Shown here in pieces: positions 44,787 to 55,931 of a stretch of 64,000 nucleotides of DNA (the stretch's first letter is position 1; each line of letters starts with the position of its first letter). Both the position numbers and the translations under genes were made by a program. The DNA is taken from assembly GCF_008831285.2 (NCBI RefSeq), contig NC_045141.1, forward strand, positions 10,776,106-10,840,105. The letters run 5' to 3'. The stretch comes from Nymphaea colorata. Lineage: Eukaryota; Streptophyta; Magnoliopsida; Nymphaeales; Nymphaeaceae. The notes beneath the pieces are model-generated. The model saw nothing but the letters and a program-made list of their open reading frames with translations. It was not told the origin of the DNA and did not search any database.

Positions 44787-45115
44787 TGTTAGAAACATGA
44801 ACAACTAGAATGAAAGAGCAAGAATAACACTCAAGCATATATGTGGTTCGTCATTTTGATGCCTACGTCCACAGAAATAAGGGAACTCTCCTTTATTTCT
44901 TTGATACAAAGTTAGGGAGGATGAATCCTCAATTTATAGAGTACAGGCCAGACCAGATTATGGAAAGGGAATCATACTAAAATGGTATATCCGTTCCTTT
45001 GATGAATAAGGAAACGAGAGAAATGGAAATGGTGAGAAAGGAAACGAGATAAGGCAGTGATTGGATACACCTTCCTATTTAAGAAATAAAGGCAATCCCT
45101 ATAATTCTGCTAACA
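44787..45115 (-). repeat. Copia-3 3' LTR
   Basis: 329-bp partner of 49957-50266. Confidence 0.93.
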
Positions 45116-45149
45116 ATCTCCCCCTTAAGTTGGTAGATAGATATCAATC

Positions 45150-45663
45150 TGTCCCAACTTGTCAATCATATACTTATGCTTTTCTTTTCCCAGACTCTTG
45201 GTGAAGACGTCAACCAACTGGTTCTCACTCCTAACATGTGAAGTACGATAGTGTGATCTTGAATTTTTTCCCGAACAAAATGGCAGTCTACTTCAATATG
45301 CTTGGTTCGCTCATGGAATATAGGATTTGCCCCAATATGGATAGTTGTCATGTTATCGCACACTTCAGTTCCATTGATTCCCTTATATCCAAATTCATAT
45401 CCTTGAGAAGAGCTTTGATCCAAATGAGTTCACACATGCATACATTCATAGCTCTGTATTTGGCTTCAACACTTGACCGTGCCCCAAAAGCTTTGTTTCT
45501 TACTGAAGTTGACCTTCTATCATTAGGGTCTCCAGCCCAATCGGTGTCACAGTACCCAAATATAGTAAGGTATGGACTTCATTTCATCAAAATGCCCTTG
45601 CCTGGGCTCCCTTTTAAGTATCTCAGTATTCTATGTGCTGCCTCGACATGGCTAGACCTTGGT
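45150..45663 (-). pseudogene. Copia-3 RNase H region
   Basis: RNase H words in changing frames: GDPNDRR-like sequence and RSSVEAKYRAM near 45490-45450. The closing block [20 protein letters not shown] (about 45334-45275) matches the family C-terminus. The CDN block reads [10 protein letters not shown]. Ends close to the purine tract. Confidence 0.82.
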
Positions 45664-46990
45664 CTATTGCATAAATTGGCTGATAAGGCTGACTGTATAG
45701 GTTATATCTGGACGAGTGACTGTAAGATATATAAGCTTGCCAACGAGTTTCTGAAAACTTTCTATATTTTCGATAGTGCTGCCTTCTTCTTTCTTCAATT
45801 TGTAATTTATCTCAAGAGGCGTCTCTACAACTTTTGAGCCTAGATAACCGGTTTCTTTGAGGAGATCAATGATATATTTCTGTTGGCAAATAAAAAAACC
45901 TTTGTTGGAGTGAGCAACTTCAATTCCAAGAAAGTATTGAAGAGTTCCAAGATCCTTGATTTCAAATTCTTTGTTGAGATACTTCTTCATCATATGTATG
46001 TACTCGGTATCATCTCTAGTAAGTATAATATCATCAACATATACGAGTAGGATAGTTATTTTGTCATCTCAAGTGGCTGTGAACATAGTATAGTCTATTG
46101 TACTTTGTTTGAAGCCATAATTGTTGAGAGCAAGACTAAGGCGAGAGAACCATACGCAAGGCGACTGTTTGAGACCATACAAAACTTTCTTGAGTCTGCA
46201 CACATGACCTGGTTTACTTGTGACACCTGGTAGGATATGCATGAATACTTCTTCGGTTAATTCCCCATGGAGAAAGGTGTTTTTTAACATCAAGTTGCAA
46301 GAAACTCCATCATTTTATGGAAGCAATGGCAAGAAGGGCCCTTACTGTATTCATTTTTGCTACTGGGGCAAAAGTCTCTGTGTAGTCAATACCTTCAGTC
46401 TGAGTGAATCATTTTGCAACAAGTGGTGCTTTGTATCGTTTCACTTCTCCATTGCTTTTGAATTTAATTTTGTAAATCCATTTGCATCCAACCGGTTTCT
46501 TTCCCTCTGGACAAGGAACAAATTCCCACGTACGATTTTTTTCAAGAGCTCTAAGTTCTTCTTTCATGGCATGTATCCATCTGACATCTTTGCTAGCTTT
46601 TTCAAAATTTTTTGGCTCTTGGAGTGTGTAGGTTGCATGAACATAAAATTTATACTGCTCTAACAATCCATCAAAAGATAAATGTTTTTTAATAGAATGA
46701 ATATTGTCAGTGGATAGATAGGTGTAGTAATCACTTAACCTGACCGGAGGCCTGCATTGACTTGAAGACTGTCTAACTTGAGTAATATTAGTGATGTCCA
46801 AGGTGGGGGTTTGATTTCCTCTTTCAATAGCTGCTTCTTGAATCTGTAAAGGCTGGTTTACTTCATTAATTTGCCGGTGAGGAACTTGATTAAAGATGTC
46901 GGTCAAGGGGCGAGAGATATTGATGATTTCATCGGTGGGCTGAGAATAATGCTGTTCTTGTTGCATATTTTCAAAGTATTTTTCATACTC
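45664..46990 (-). pseudogene. Copia-3 hinge and reverse transcriptase
   Basis: Acidic/polar hinge, then RVT_2 blocks: WIHAMKEELRALEKNRTWEF, GCKWIYKIKFKSNGEVKRYK and a break at about 46409. Next come FLHGELTEEVFMHILPG, VLYGLKQSPCVWF and an intact YVDD at 46041-46030. The tail KDLGTLQYFLGIEVAHSNKG and LIYLTVTRPDITYTVSLISQ runs to 45664. Confidence 0.9.
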
Positions 46991-47718
46991 GTAAAACTTG
47001 ACATCTTGTGAGACTATCATTTTGTTTGTAATGAGATCAAGACATCGGTAGCCATGTTTTTTGCTGGAATATCCCATGAAAATCCCTTTGACTGCACGTT
47101 TCTGAAATTTATTTCTGAATTTTTCCTGCACTTGGACATAGCACTTGCACCCGAAAACTTTGAGATGTCTAATGGAGATCGACCGTTTGAGGAGGAGTTC
47201 AAGAGGTACCATTCCATCAATGCTAGAATTAGGGATCCAATTGGATATATAGTAGGTGGTACCAATGGCTTCATTCCAATATTTTTGTGGTACAGTCATG
47301 TGTATTGGGGTTGTATGCCTTTTTTCCACATAAACTCTTTAAGATGGTCATTAACATACTCTCCATCATTATCAAAACGAAGTTTCTTTATCTTGATTCC
47401 ATACTGAGTATGAATGAGATTATAGAACTCTTCAAATATATTTGGTACCTCACCTTTATTTTTGAGGAAATAAATCCAAGTTACACGAGTCATATCGTCA
47501 ATAAAAGAAACATAGTATCTATATCTGGTGTGAGATATCTCAGGAGCCGGCCCCCATACATCAGAGTGTATAAGATCAAACATTTCTAAAGATCTTTCTA
47601 CGGATGATTGGAAAGGAAGTCTTGTGAATTTTGAGAACTCACACGCGTTGCACGCCCAATCTTCTGTGGTGAGGTGAGGAATAAATTGTTTAATGCTTCG
47701 ATTTGAAATATGCCCCAA
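46990..47718 (-). pseudogene. Copia-3 integrase region
   Basis: The pre-integrase HHxxC-type zone (MGHISNRSIKQ...CNACEFSK) and the core are readable: LIHSDVWGPAPEIS (first Asp), LRFDNDGEYVNDHL (second Asp), then a shift near 47300 before MEKRHTTPIHM. That block should carry the Glu (N.G.AERKNRH) and is altered here. The C-terminal segment KVFGCKCYVQV and KHGYRCLDLITNKMI follows. Confidence 0.87.
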
Positions 47719-47805
47719 TCTAGAATGCCATATCTAGTACTCAGAGTTTTGTTGGCTGTTGGTGAGAAGACTAACACAATCATCATCTAGAACATATAAT
47801 CTTCT

Positions 47806-48180
47806 CTAGAGATGACCTTTACCAATCACTTTCTTCGAGTTCAGTTCCTGAAATGTCACGTCCTTGGGAGAAAAAATTGCCAAACAATTGTGAGCTTGTA
47901 CTAACTCAACAAGTTTTGGAATAAGAAAAATTGTGGATTTTTTATTTCCAGAAAACATCATTTTTCTAGTACCCTCGACGTTTATGGATGACCCATCAGC
48001 AGTGAATACAGGCTGTTTATAATCTTTGATAAGTTCACTAAGTGTAGATGATTCGCTAGTCATATGATCGGTTGCTCCAGAATCAATAATCCAAGTATTA
48101 TTTTTTGTCATAGAAAGAAAAGCCAGCGGCTTACCTTCAGAGTTTTCACCAATAGGTTGAGAGGAGACGAGATTGGTCTC
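47806..48180 (-). pseudogene. Copia-3 protease region
   Basis: WIIDSGATDHMT at about 48096-48061 keeps the Asp-Ser-Gly active site. It is followed by FTADGSSINVEGTRKMMFSG and ends at a stop near 47806, before the pre-integrase segment, which is in other frames. Confidence 0.87.
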
Positions 48181-49129
48181 AGAGAACTTTTGAAAAAAAA
48201 AATTCCAAATTATCCTTTGTAACCAAATTTGCTGAATTGATCTCCTTTGAAGATGTGGTTGATTTCTCCTTCTTAGGTCTCCCTTTGATCTCCCAGCATC
48301 GTTCATGGGTGTGACTGATCTTTTTGTAATGAGTGCATTTCATCTTGCTGTGTGGTCTCATATTGTTTGGTCTACATCTTTGTCCTTCTTGAGTGCGAGA
48401 AATATACACCATTTTTTCAGACTTTTCTCCTGCTGCTTCATCTTTGGTGGATGAATTCATAACTGTTTGCCTGGATACTTCTCTTTGAATGATTTGGCAG
48501 ATGGTGTTGAATGTTGGAAGAGGAGAAGAGTTCAAGAATTGGCTGCGCAGGGTCTCATAGTCGTCACTGAGACCAGCCAGCACTTTGAAAATTTTATCTT
48601 CCTCAAACCGTTGTTTGAAGATATCAGGGTCCGATGTGGCCGGTCGGTATTGAAGAAGTTCATTGAAGAGACCGCAAAGATGTTCGATATAAAGTTGAAC
48701 ATCTTTGTTTCCTATCGTGACATTAGCAATCTCACATTGAATTTGATATATTCAAGCAAGATTATTTTGCTCGCTAAAAAGTTCCTTTAGCGACTCCCAA
48801 ATGCCTTGGGCCGTATCTTGATACATGAACATATTAGCTATAGACGGTTCCATACAAGTTATTAACCATGACATAACCATATCATTCTCAAACTCCCATT
48901 CCTCATACCTAGGATCATTAGGTGCAGGCTGCTTGATTTTTCCATTGATGTATCCCGCTTTAGATCTCCCACTGAGAAATAGGCGTGCAGCCTTGTCCCA
49001 ACTCATATAGTTTGCGCCATTGAGAAGAGTAGATGTGATCTTCAATGTGTTGCCATGCGGATCAGAGGATTTTGATCCTATAGAATTTTCATCTCCTTGA
49101 GTAGCTCTAGTTTGAATTCCAGCCATCAT
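48179..49129 (-). pseudogene. Copia-3 gag (frame-disrupted)
   Basis: Begins near 49129 (MMAGIQTRA). UBN2-type blocks: LLNGANYMSWDKAARLFLSG, YEEWEFENDMVMSWLI, then a break at about 48752. It continues in a second frame with KVLAGLSDDYETLRSQFL and ICQIIQREVSRQ. The zinc knuckle reads CTHYKKISHTHERC at about 48343-48302, so the second Cys of C-x2-C is Tyr and the ligand set is incomplete. Confidence 0.88.
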
Positions 49130-49944
49130 TAAGAAGAGAACTCAAGCGATAAAAATCACTGCCCTGATTGAATAGGTTCTCTCTCGACAAGAAAAAAGGG
49201 TAGCAGAGCAATAGGGAATACAGGGAGAACGGAAAGAAAATGAGGAACAACGGAAACCTGCGGCACTTGTAAATTTTGTATCTCTTCACAAGATCGTCCA
49301 AAAAATCTGTAAATTTGCCCAAAAATACTAAACACTTGTTGGAATCCAATGCCACCTTGCTCGACCTCTGAATAGCTTCTAGTAAAAAATGTGCCACCGA
49401 GAAAGCCACGCCTAGAATGCCCTTTTCCGGTGAGTGGTGCAGGCCTCGCAGCACTGCGGCACTTGTAAAATGCCGGGTAAAGGCAACCTGCACTTCGCCA
49501 ACGTCGGAGGTTCGTGCCCTCCATCTAGCACCAAGATGAAGAAACGGTAAAGCTCTGCGTGGGGAGAGGACGAAGCGTTCCCCATGCGGGAAACAACAAG
49601 AAGGGGATCACTGGGATCACCTTGCCTCTTCCGGGAATCGCTGGGATCGCTTTGCCTCTTCTGATTCCCCTCTGCGACAGTGATACTTGTCCCTCTCAGT
49701 CCGAAGAAGATGGAGGACCAACCATGGCCAGGATGTTGATGAGCGCTTCTCGACTTTCCTCTCGTTCGACGGTTGAAGTCACCAGAGAAATTGGCACCGC
49801 TGCAAAAGAACAATGGGATGGTATTTTGCAGTCCCTGTTTTGAATGCCTCCTCCCACAGCACTTTGGAACAATGAAATCCGATTGTGCTTCTTGGGCGAT
49901 CTTGTGGCAGACAGCAAGAGAGACTCCTCTCAACGACTACCAGA
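49130..49944 (-). other. Copia-3 leader region
   Basis: About 815 bp from PBS to gag. It holds a two-unit repeat of about 30 bp at about 49608-49668 (CTGGGATC(A/G)C(C/T)TTGCCTCTTC) and a 16-bp word CTGCGGCACTTGTAAA at both 49258 and 49454. Open frames on both strands overlap it, without family matches. Confidence 0.6.
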
Positions 49945-49956
49945 GCTCTGATACCA
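49945..49956 (-). other. Copia-3 primer-binding site
   Basis: The minus strand TGGTATCAGAGC abuts the LTR, perfectly matching the plant Copia initiator-tRNA site. Confidence 0.92.
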
Positions 49957-50266
49957 TGTTAAAAACAAGAACAACTAGAATGAAAGAGCAAGAAAAACAG
50001 TCAAGCATATACGTGGTTCGGCATTTTGATGCCTACGTCCATGAGAATAAGGGAGCTCTCCTTTATTTCTCTGATACAAACTTAGGAAGGATGACAGGCC
50101 AGACCGGATTATGGATAGGGAATCATACTAAAATGGTATATCCGTTCATTTGATGAATAAGGAAACGAGAGAAATGGAAATGGTGAGAAAGGAAACGAGA
50201 TAAGGCAGTGATAGGATACACCTTCCTATTTAACAAATGGAGGCAATCCCTATAATTCTGCTAACA
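49957..50266 (-). repeat. Copia-3 5' LTR
   Basis: 310 bp. It lacks 19 bp present in the partner (between AGGATG and ACAGGCCAG). It contains the CGTGGTTCGGC...CCTACGTCC motif shared with Copia-2 LTRs. Confidence 0.93.
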
Positions 50267-51736
50267 TAGTTTCCTTCCTAGCTAACCAAGTGGTGTATAT
50301 ATATATATATATTGAAGACAGACAAGGTCAGGGACAAAACCAAAAGATTTAATTTTTTTCTCAAAATATTTTAATCAAAATATTAACATTCTATCACTAA
50401 TTTGATATAAAACATGTGCCATTAATTTTTTATTATTGTAAGAACATTATCAAGCTAAAAAATAATTAACTTAGTATATGTTTTCCATCAAAATGTTCTT
50501 AAGATCATATGTGTGGATTGATCAACGAGAAAGTATCCAACAATCAATTAAGAGGTATGTTTTTTTTTTCTTTTTTTGGGTTTATGTCCCGTAGTCTATG
50601 ATATAGTACAAGGTTCTATTAGAGGCCGTTTGATTTGCGGTGGAATGTGGCGGAAAGGACGGAAAGCATTCCGTTTTCCAGCAATCGACATAAATGCGGA
50701 AGCAGAACGTGCAGAACAGCATGGACATGGAACGGGGGGTCTAAAAGCCCGACCTGTTCCGCTGCATTCCATGGTTTACCATGGAACGGTCGATAGCGGT
50801 CCAGTGGAACGTCGAAACACTCGCCTCTCATGCAATTCTCTCCCTCTCGTGTAATGCTCGATCCTCCCCTCACCGCAATCTCTCCCTCTCCACCTCTCGG
50901 TTGCAGTCTGTTCTTCCAGCATCTCCTCCTCCTTCTCTTACGACTCCAGTAGTCTCCTCTCGAACTATCCTCTTCTTTTGTAACTGTGCAATCTGTGGCT
51001 CACTCTCTCCATCTCTTCATCTCTTGCTCTTTGTTTGGATGAGAGCATGCATTGACAACGGCCAATACAACTCTCTCTCTCTTTCTCTATCCCTTGCTAT
51101 GTGGCTGAAGGCCTGCGTCGGCAGTGGTCAATGCAACTCTCTCTAGATGTCTATCACTCGGTCATTCTCTCTATCTCTACCTCTGAAGCTGGTAAACATC
51201 AAGAGAATACATTTCACCATGGATGTCGATTAGGTTCTTTCTTAGGTGGTTGGAGACTGGCAAGCCCTCTACTTCGGAAATTAGGCGTTTCGCTCCTTCT
51301 TCTACCTTACGTCTTGGATTTGTCACTCAAATTTTTCTCCTGTTAAGAAACAATAATTCTATTAGTTGTCTACTGTTTTCTTGGATTTTTGAGATCTTGC
51401 TCTTAGACTAATTAAGATTTTTCTTTTCCTCTCCATTGCCCTTGCTTTGGGTGTCAAAAATATGTTCTCTTCTCACAAGTTGCACTCTTTTTCACAGGTG
51501 GAATGCATAAAGACTGGCACTTACCACCCGTTTCATTAAATGCCAGAGAGATAGAACTCATTTTTGTATGGCATTGAAAATCCATGGTCTCCAATGATTT
51601 GGGATTTCTCTAGCTTTATGATGTGTCTCATGTAAAGTTGTAGCAAAAGACCTTCATTATGTATTCTTTCAATGTCTATTATTCATATAGTCTATTATTC
51701 TCAAACAATTGAACATGTAAAATTATGATTTCCTAT

Positions 51737-51774
<38 letters not shown>

Positions 51775-52354
51775 GCTCCTTGCAGCTACTTTCACTTTGC
51801 TGCTCTTTTATTTGCTTCAGTTTGTTCCACCTAACTGCTTATGTTTTCACATTATGGAATTCTCGTTATACATTCATTTCTTGAAGTGATTCATGTCAAC
51901 ACTTAATTAACATGACAACATAAGCTTAACATGACATGTTCAAATAAGTGTTGGATATGTTGAAACTCATATATATTAGATAGTTTTCTAAAATGAAAGT
52001 ATATGTATTTTTCAACTTTTTTAATGTTTCTAATTTTAATGCCCTCTTGGTATCTACATTCTAACTAGAATTTTTGTGAGTCAAATTCCTGTTGGGTGAT
52101 CTAGATGATGATAAGAGGCATGTTTGACAGCTCTATCTACCAATGTTTGAAGGAAGTGTAGGCCTTAGAAGGTTTAAAGAAGTGAACATTGTCCTTGTAT
52201 GTACTAAATACTTGTTTAAAAGTAGTTTTTGGGTTTGAACATCTAGTTGTAGATGCTTACCTCCTTCGATAGATATTTGTTTTTGAGAAAATATTTTTCG
52301 ATCCTATTATGTCTAGCGGTAAAATTGTTCAAGATATTTCATTTTTAGCTAAAG

Positions 52355-52504
52355 ATGTGATATCTAAGTGCAACAATGTCTCTCCATAAAGAATCTTAAG
52401 AATGACACTTCATTTTAGAGAGCTAAAATATGTGATATCTAAGTACATCAATGTCTCTCCATAAAGAATATTAGGAATGAAATTTCATTTTAGAGACGGT
52501 AAAT
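52355..52504. repeat. Imperfect 75-bp tandem duplication
   Basis: Units start at 52355 and 52430, each ATGTGATATCTAAGT...AATGTCTCTCCATAAAGAAT...CATTTTAGAGA, with about ten substitutions. Confidence 0.88.
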
Positions 52505-54258
52505 GTTTATATGTTGAACTCTACAAAAGACTATTCATACTTGACAGAAAGTATATCATTGATGGTTTAAAAAAGGGTTAATACTAGAAGGAAATCCATG
52601 TTTTACTTGCATATTTTCTGTAATCATAATATCATATTTCATATTCAAAGTGTAAAGAGTGTACCTATAGGAGAAAATGTTGTAGATGGCAATGAGCAGC
52701 AGATGTTATATGAATTGCCACTCATTATCTTTTGTTGTCTTTGTGTCATCTAAATACAGTTATGCATGGTTTTCTTTTTTTTTTCCATTCTTTGTCTAGA
52801 TTTTACCTTTTAATATCTCATTTATGTGAGAATGTTCATTTTTTAGTGGTTCACAATGAATAACTAGATTTTACTTAGATCAAGTTTCCAATATGAACAA
52901 AAATGAGGAGCACTCTTCATGGATTGTATAGTACTACTGTAGAAAGCAAAGAGTATGAAAATTGGGATACTACTAGCTAGAGGGTTGCTTAAACAAGCAT
53001 TTCCCAAGATTTGATGATTCATGAACAATGTAATTACTTTCGTGTAAATAACAAAAATTATCGTTTTTGTGAGTTGATGGTTCCTCTCTCCCTTTCTAGA
53101 TGTATATATATGTGCATGTACTTCACCTTGGCTGTTCAAACACTTTGGCTGAGCATATTGTGCTCACGGTCTGAACAAGTTAAAACAAAGTATTCTTGTT
53201 ATCAAAAGATGAACAGGACAAACAAAAGAGCAAAATGGATTTTACAAGAAGCAAACACTCTGGACAGACAAAACACCGAAAGCAAAAACCAAACACTAGA
53301 CAGAACAGACAGATCAGAGAGAACAAACAGAGGTAACAAACTTCGAGAGATGTGATGTTTTATTCCTACAATCATCAAAAAATGGACATTGAACACTACT
53401 GACAGGATTAGACAATACAATAGTGTGGTGGGCAGGATGTCCTGTCCATTTTGTCTGACAGGACAGCTATCAAACCTCTTAGCAAGCAATATTTGTTAGC
53501 AGCCAAAAAATTCTTCTAAATAAGATTATTTCTAGCCGTCAAAGGAGTCCTAAGATCTCTTAAAATCTGCTGGTGTACAAATTGGTCATGTATAGAATGA
53601 AGAAAAGGCTTTTCCCACTATTTCCTTGATGAATCCATCACTGAAGTAGAATTATTTGAAAGATGAAATTTAACTGAATTGCTGTCTAGATCCTTAGTTG
53701 CAGCGATAATTGCAAACGAAATGAATGAAGAAGAAGAAGAGAAAGAGAATATTTCGCTTGTTGCTTCATTGTTTCTAACAGACTCGGAAGCTAGGAGCTT
53801 TGCTAATGGAGATACAATGGCACTTAATTTATCAAATATATGAATGTTAACCATGGATGGAGCCATAATTTCTTTTTGAGGGGCCGTATAGTATTTTTTA
53901 AAATTTGTACAGGGACCAAACAATATTTTTCAAAATTATTATGTAGGCCAAATTAAAAAATTTCAAAAATACATATACAATTTTCATTTTTCTCAAAATG
54001 TGAATGGCCCAACCTACCGCAACAACTGGTGGATCATAGGCATGACCTGGTTGGAGAGGAGAATAGAGGGGTTGCGTCTAAAGAAGTCAATCGGGAAGAT
54101 ATAGGCCGGCCATCTAACGATGTTAAATCAAGGAGATAAGAAGAGCAACTCAACTGTTCTCCATAATGGTGTTTGTAGACAAATAAGGAATGGCGATATT
54201 GATGTCAATATGGTTCCTAAAATGAAGTAAGGAGATATTAACTTGTAAGTATTTTTGT

Positions 54259-54344
54259 TGGGGCGTTTGGCAACAGTAAAAGTAGTACGTTACTGTATAT
54301 GCATAAAAAATAAAATATTATTATTATTATTGCCAAACAACTCT
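54259..54344. repeat. Small inverted-repeat element (MITE-like)
   Basis: Left end GGGGCGTTTGGCAAC, right end ATTGCCAAACAACTC, an imperfect terminal inverted repeat around about 55 bp. The GCGTTTGGCAAC type of end is common in plant hAT-like MITEs. No clear target duplication. Confidence 0.45.
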
Positions 54345-55247
54345 TTAATGGAACCTCTCAATATCGTGTGAGAACACGTACATTTGAGATATTCTTGTGC
54401 ATGCAGACCCTAGCGGTCAAACCACGTTAAGTTTTTGTGTTTTCCTTCCTGTCACCTCTTTGACACTAGAAGGAAGAACCACCAACAATGCAAAAGCTAT
54501 CTTGAAGGAGTTTTCTACATTTTTACTATATATTCTCTATTATGTGTGTATATTAAATAGAATGCTTTATGTGCTTGTGATCCCCCCGGTCATCGTGGCT
54601 ATAAATTTTTTTCCGTTAGCAGGATGATTTGGGGAGGAATGTAAGATGTCTTATAATTGAAAATTCGAAATCAGTTTTAAAGTGAAACAGTTTTTCAAAA
54701 TCAACTTGATTTATCTCATCCAGTAAGTAACAATGACAAGTTGGCCCTTCCAATCATTACTCTAGGGCTTTTAATGTGGCCATAATGCCAACATTTCGGT
54801 GGGGCTAAGGGACATCAAATACACTGCTCTAAAGTTGTCCATCGTGACTGCTGAAACAGAGCTAAGGTCAAGGGAGTGTTACGCCAAAAACATGCGCAAA
54901 GGAGAAAAGTACAAAAAAAAATAGTTAATGTGGTGTGTGGTTCTATTAAGAAACCTGCAGGGTGTACTAATGTGACCCAGGCTGTTTGAGATCTAGTGGA
55001 GAATGGGACACTCTTCAACTAAACTTGTTAAACTTGTTGTATATGTGTATATTCCTGCACCAAAAAAATATTTACATAGTGTGCAATGACCAAAATACTC
55101 TTGTTAAAATGAAAAACCTTTTTAAAATGACAAAAAAATTATGAAAAATTAATCAAAAAGGGTCTTTACCAGGTTTAAATGCCGCTATACCGCAAATGCG
55201 TTAGAAGAGAGGTATGGCAAAAGGGCCGTAGGCCCGTAGCTAGTTAC

Positions 55248-55931
55248 TCATTAACGCTGATGGTGTAGCCGAACTTATATCCCACCTCTTTCAAGGTTTC
55301 CTTCCATCCTTGGACCGTGTCACTGTCCATGCCTTCGTTCATTGTATTCTTCAAAGAGAATGGTCCAGTCTGATTGCGTACGTCACGTGGATTGACATGG
55401 TAGAAGATAGGAAGGATCGGCCGGTGGGACTCAGCGATCCTGGTTATCTCGTGGAGACACCACTTAGATTCAATGTACGTCTCTGAGAAGACCGCTATGA
55501 AAATCTCGGACTCACCTATCATCTCCATCAGCATCTCCAGCTCTTGGCCTTTCTCCAACCCGTCGCTGTCGCGGAAAGCGCAGATGCCTTTGTTGATCAG
55601 TGCGTGGTAGAGATGGCTGGTGAAGGTATTGCGGGTGTCCTTCTCTCGAAAGTTGAGAAACACGTCGAACTCGAAGCGAGTTTTCTGTCTTATGCAGAAG
55701 CCTCCCCTTCTCGCAGACCTGCGCCCTCACCATCGTCATCATCTTCTTCTTCTCTTCCTGGGAGATTGGCAGCCCAAACTGCCTCCGCACCATCTTGGGT
55801 TCACAGAGCTCGAGTCCGGCCAGCTCAGGTAGGCGGTATGGACACTCTGGTCGATATGGCTTGGGGGTGTCGGGTTTGCAGGACTCAGGTTGACGGAGTC
55901 GATGGGGCTCGGGGCGATAGGCCTCTTCCAT
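55248..55931 (-). CDS. TNL exon 1: N-terminal extension and TIR domain (frame break inside)
   Basis: The TIR domain starts at FEFDVFLNFREKDTR (about 55672-55628), a weakened form of the family's FDVFLSFRGEDTR. It continues with LYHALINKGICAF and KWCLHEITRI, whose Glu (55450-55448) corresponds to the catalytic residue of plant TIR NADases, then LPIFYHVNPRDVRNQTG, and ends KFGYTISVN before the donor GA|GTAACT at 55248/55247. Upstream, a different frame opens at an ATG at 55931 and reads a Pro-rich segment, KMVRRQFGLP, then MMTMVRAQVCEKG, the kind of N-terminus TNLs often have just before the TIR. A shift of one frame between about 55690 and 55675 separates them. The true start (55931, 55742 or 55733) is uncertain. 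Confidence 0.85.

Larger units (their letters stand above)
44787..50266 (-). mobile_element. Copia-3: full-length Ty1/copia element inside TNL intron 1
   Basis: The left LTR 44787-45115 (329 bp) and right LTR 49957-50266 (310 bp) differ by a 19-bp deletion in the right copy and about 20 substitutions. Both start TGTTA and end TAACA. On the minus strand, TGGTATCAGAGC (49956-49945) directly follows the 5' LTR, and a purine tract (AACTTAAGGGGGAGAT, about 45131-45116) precedes the 3' LTR. Gag, protease, integrase, RT and RNase H are all present but shifted and nonsense-interrupted. The expected 5-bp duplication is not exact: TGGTG on the left, TAGTT on the right. Confidence 0.93.
44180..55247 (-). 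other. TNL intron 1 (11,068 bp) hosting Copia-3
   Basis: Donor GTAACT at 55247 and acceptor CTGCTAG at 44180. The phases of the two exons fit exactly (two bases plus one). Half of the intron is Copia-3 (44787-50266), in the gene's orientation. The rest (50267-55247) is AT-rich with (TA)n at 51740-51772, a tandem repeat at 52355-52504, a small inverted-repeat element at about 54259-54344 and C/T-rich DNA near 50830-51150. The alternative, that the TIR and NB-LRR parts are two separate truncated genes, is less likely given the phase match. Confidence 0.75.
38721..55931 (-). pseudogene. TIR-NB-ARC-LRR (TNL) resistance-type gene, probably inactivated
   Basis: An intracellular immune receptor of the TNL class: the TIR domain is an NAD-cleaving signalling module, NB-ARC an ADP/ATP switch, and the LRRs provide recognition. 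Five exons were found, with GT-AG introns and matching phases: TIR (to 55248), NB-ARC (44179-43069), LRR (42970-42674), LRR (42592-41541), post-LRR (39179-38721). The TIR/NB-ARC join makes a codon GA|C reading on as EEGDLIYDKV. Intron 1 is 11,068 bp and contains Copia-3. Two frame breaks remain: upstream of the TIR, where the nearest ATGs (55742, 55739, 55733) are out of frame, and in the LRR exon near 41755. Either the gene is a pseudogene or the sequence has errors. Introns at exon 2/3 and 3/4 sit at the usual TNL positions (exon 3 is 297 bp). Confidence 0.9.

Noticed and set aside
55244-55663. Stand-alone TIR-only gene ending at the TAA near 55244
   Set aside because: The stop lies just past a GT donor whose phase exactly fits the NB-ARC acceptor at 44179. 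A TIR-only product through read-through of this donor cannot be excluded but is not the simplest reading.
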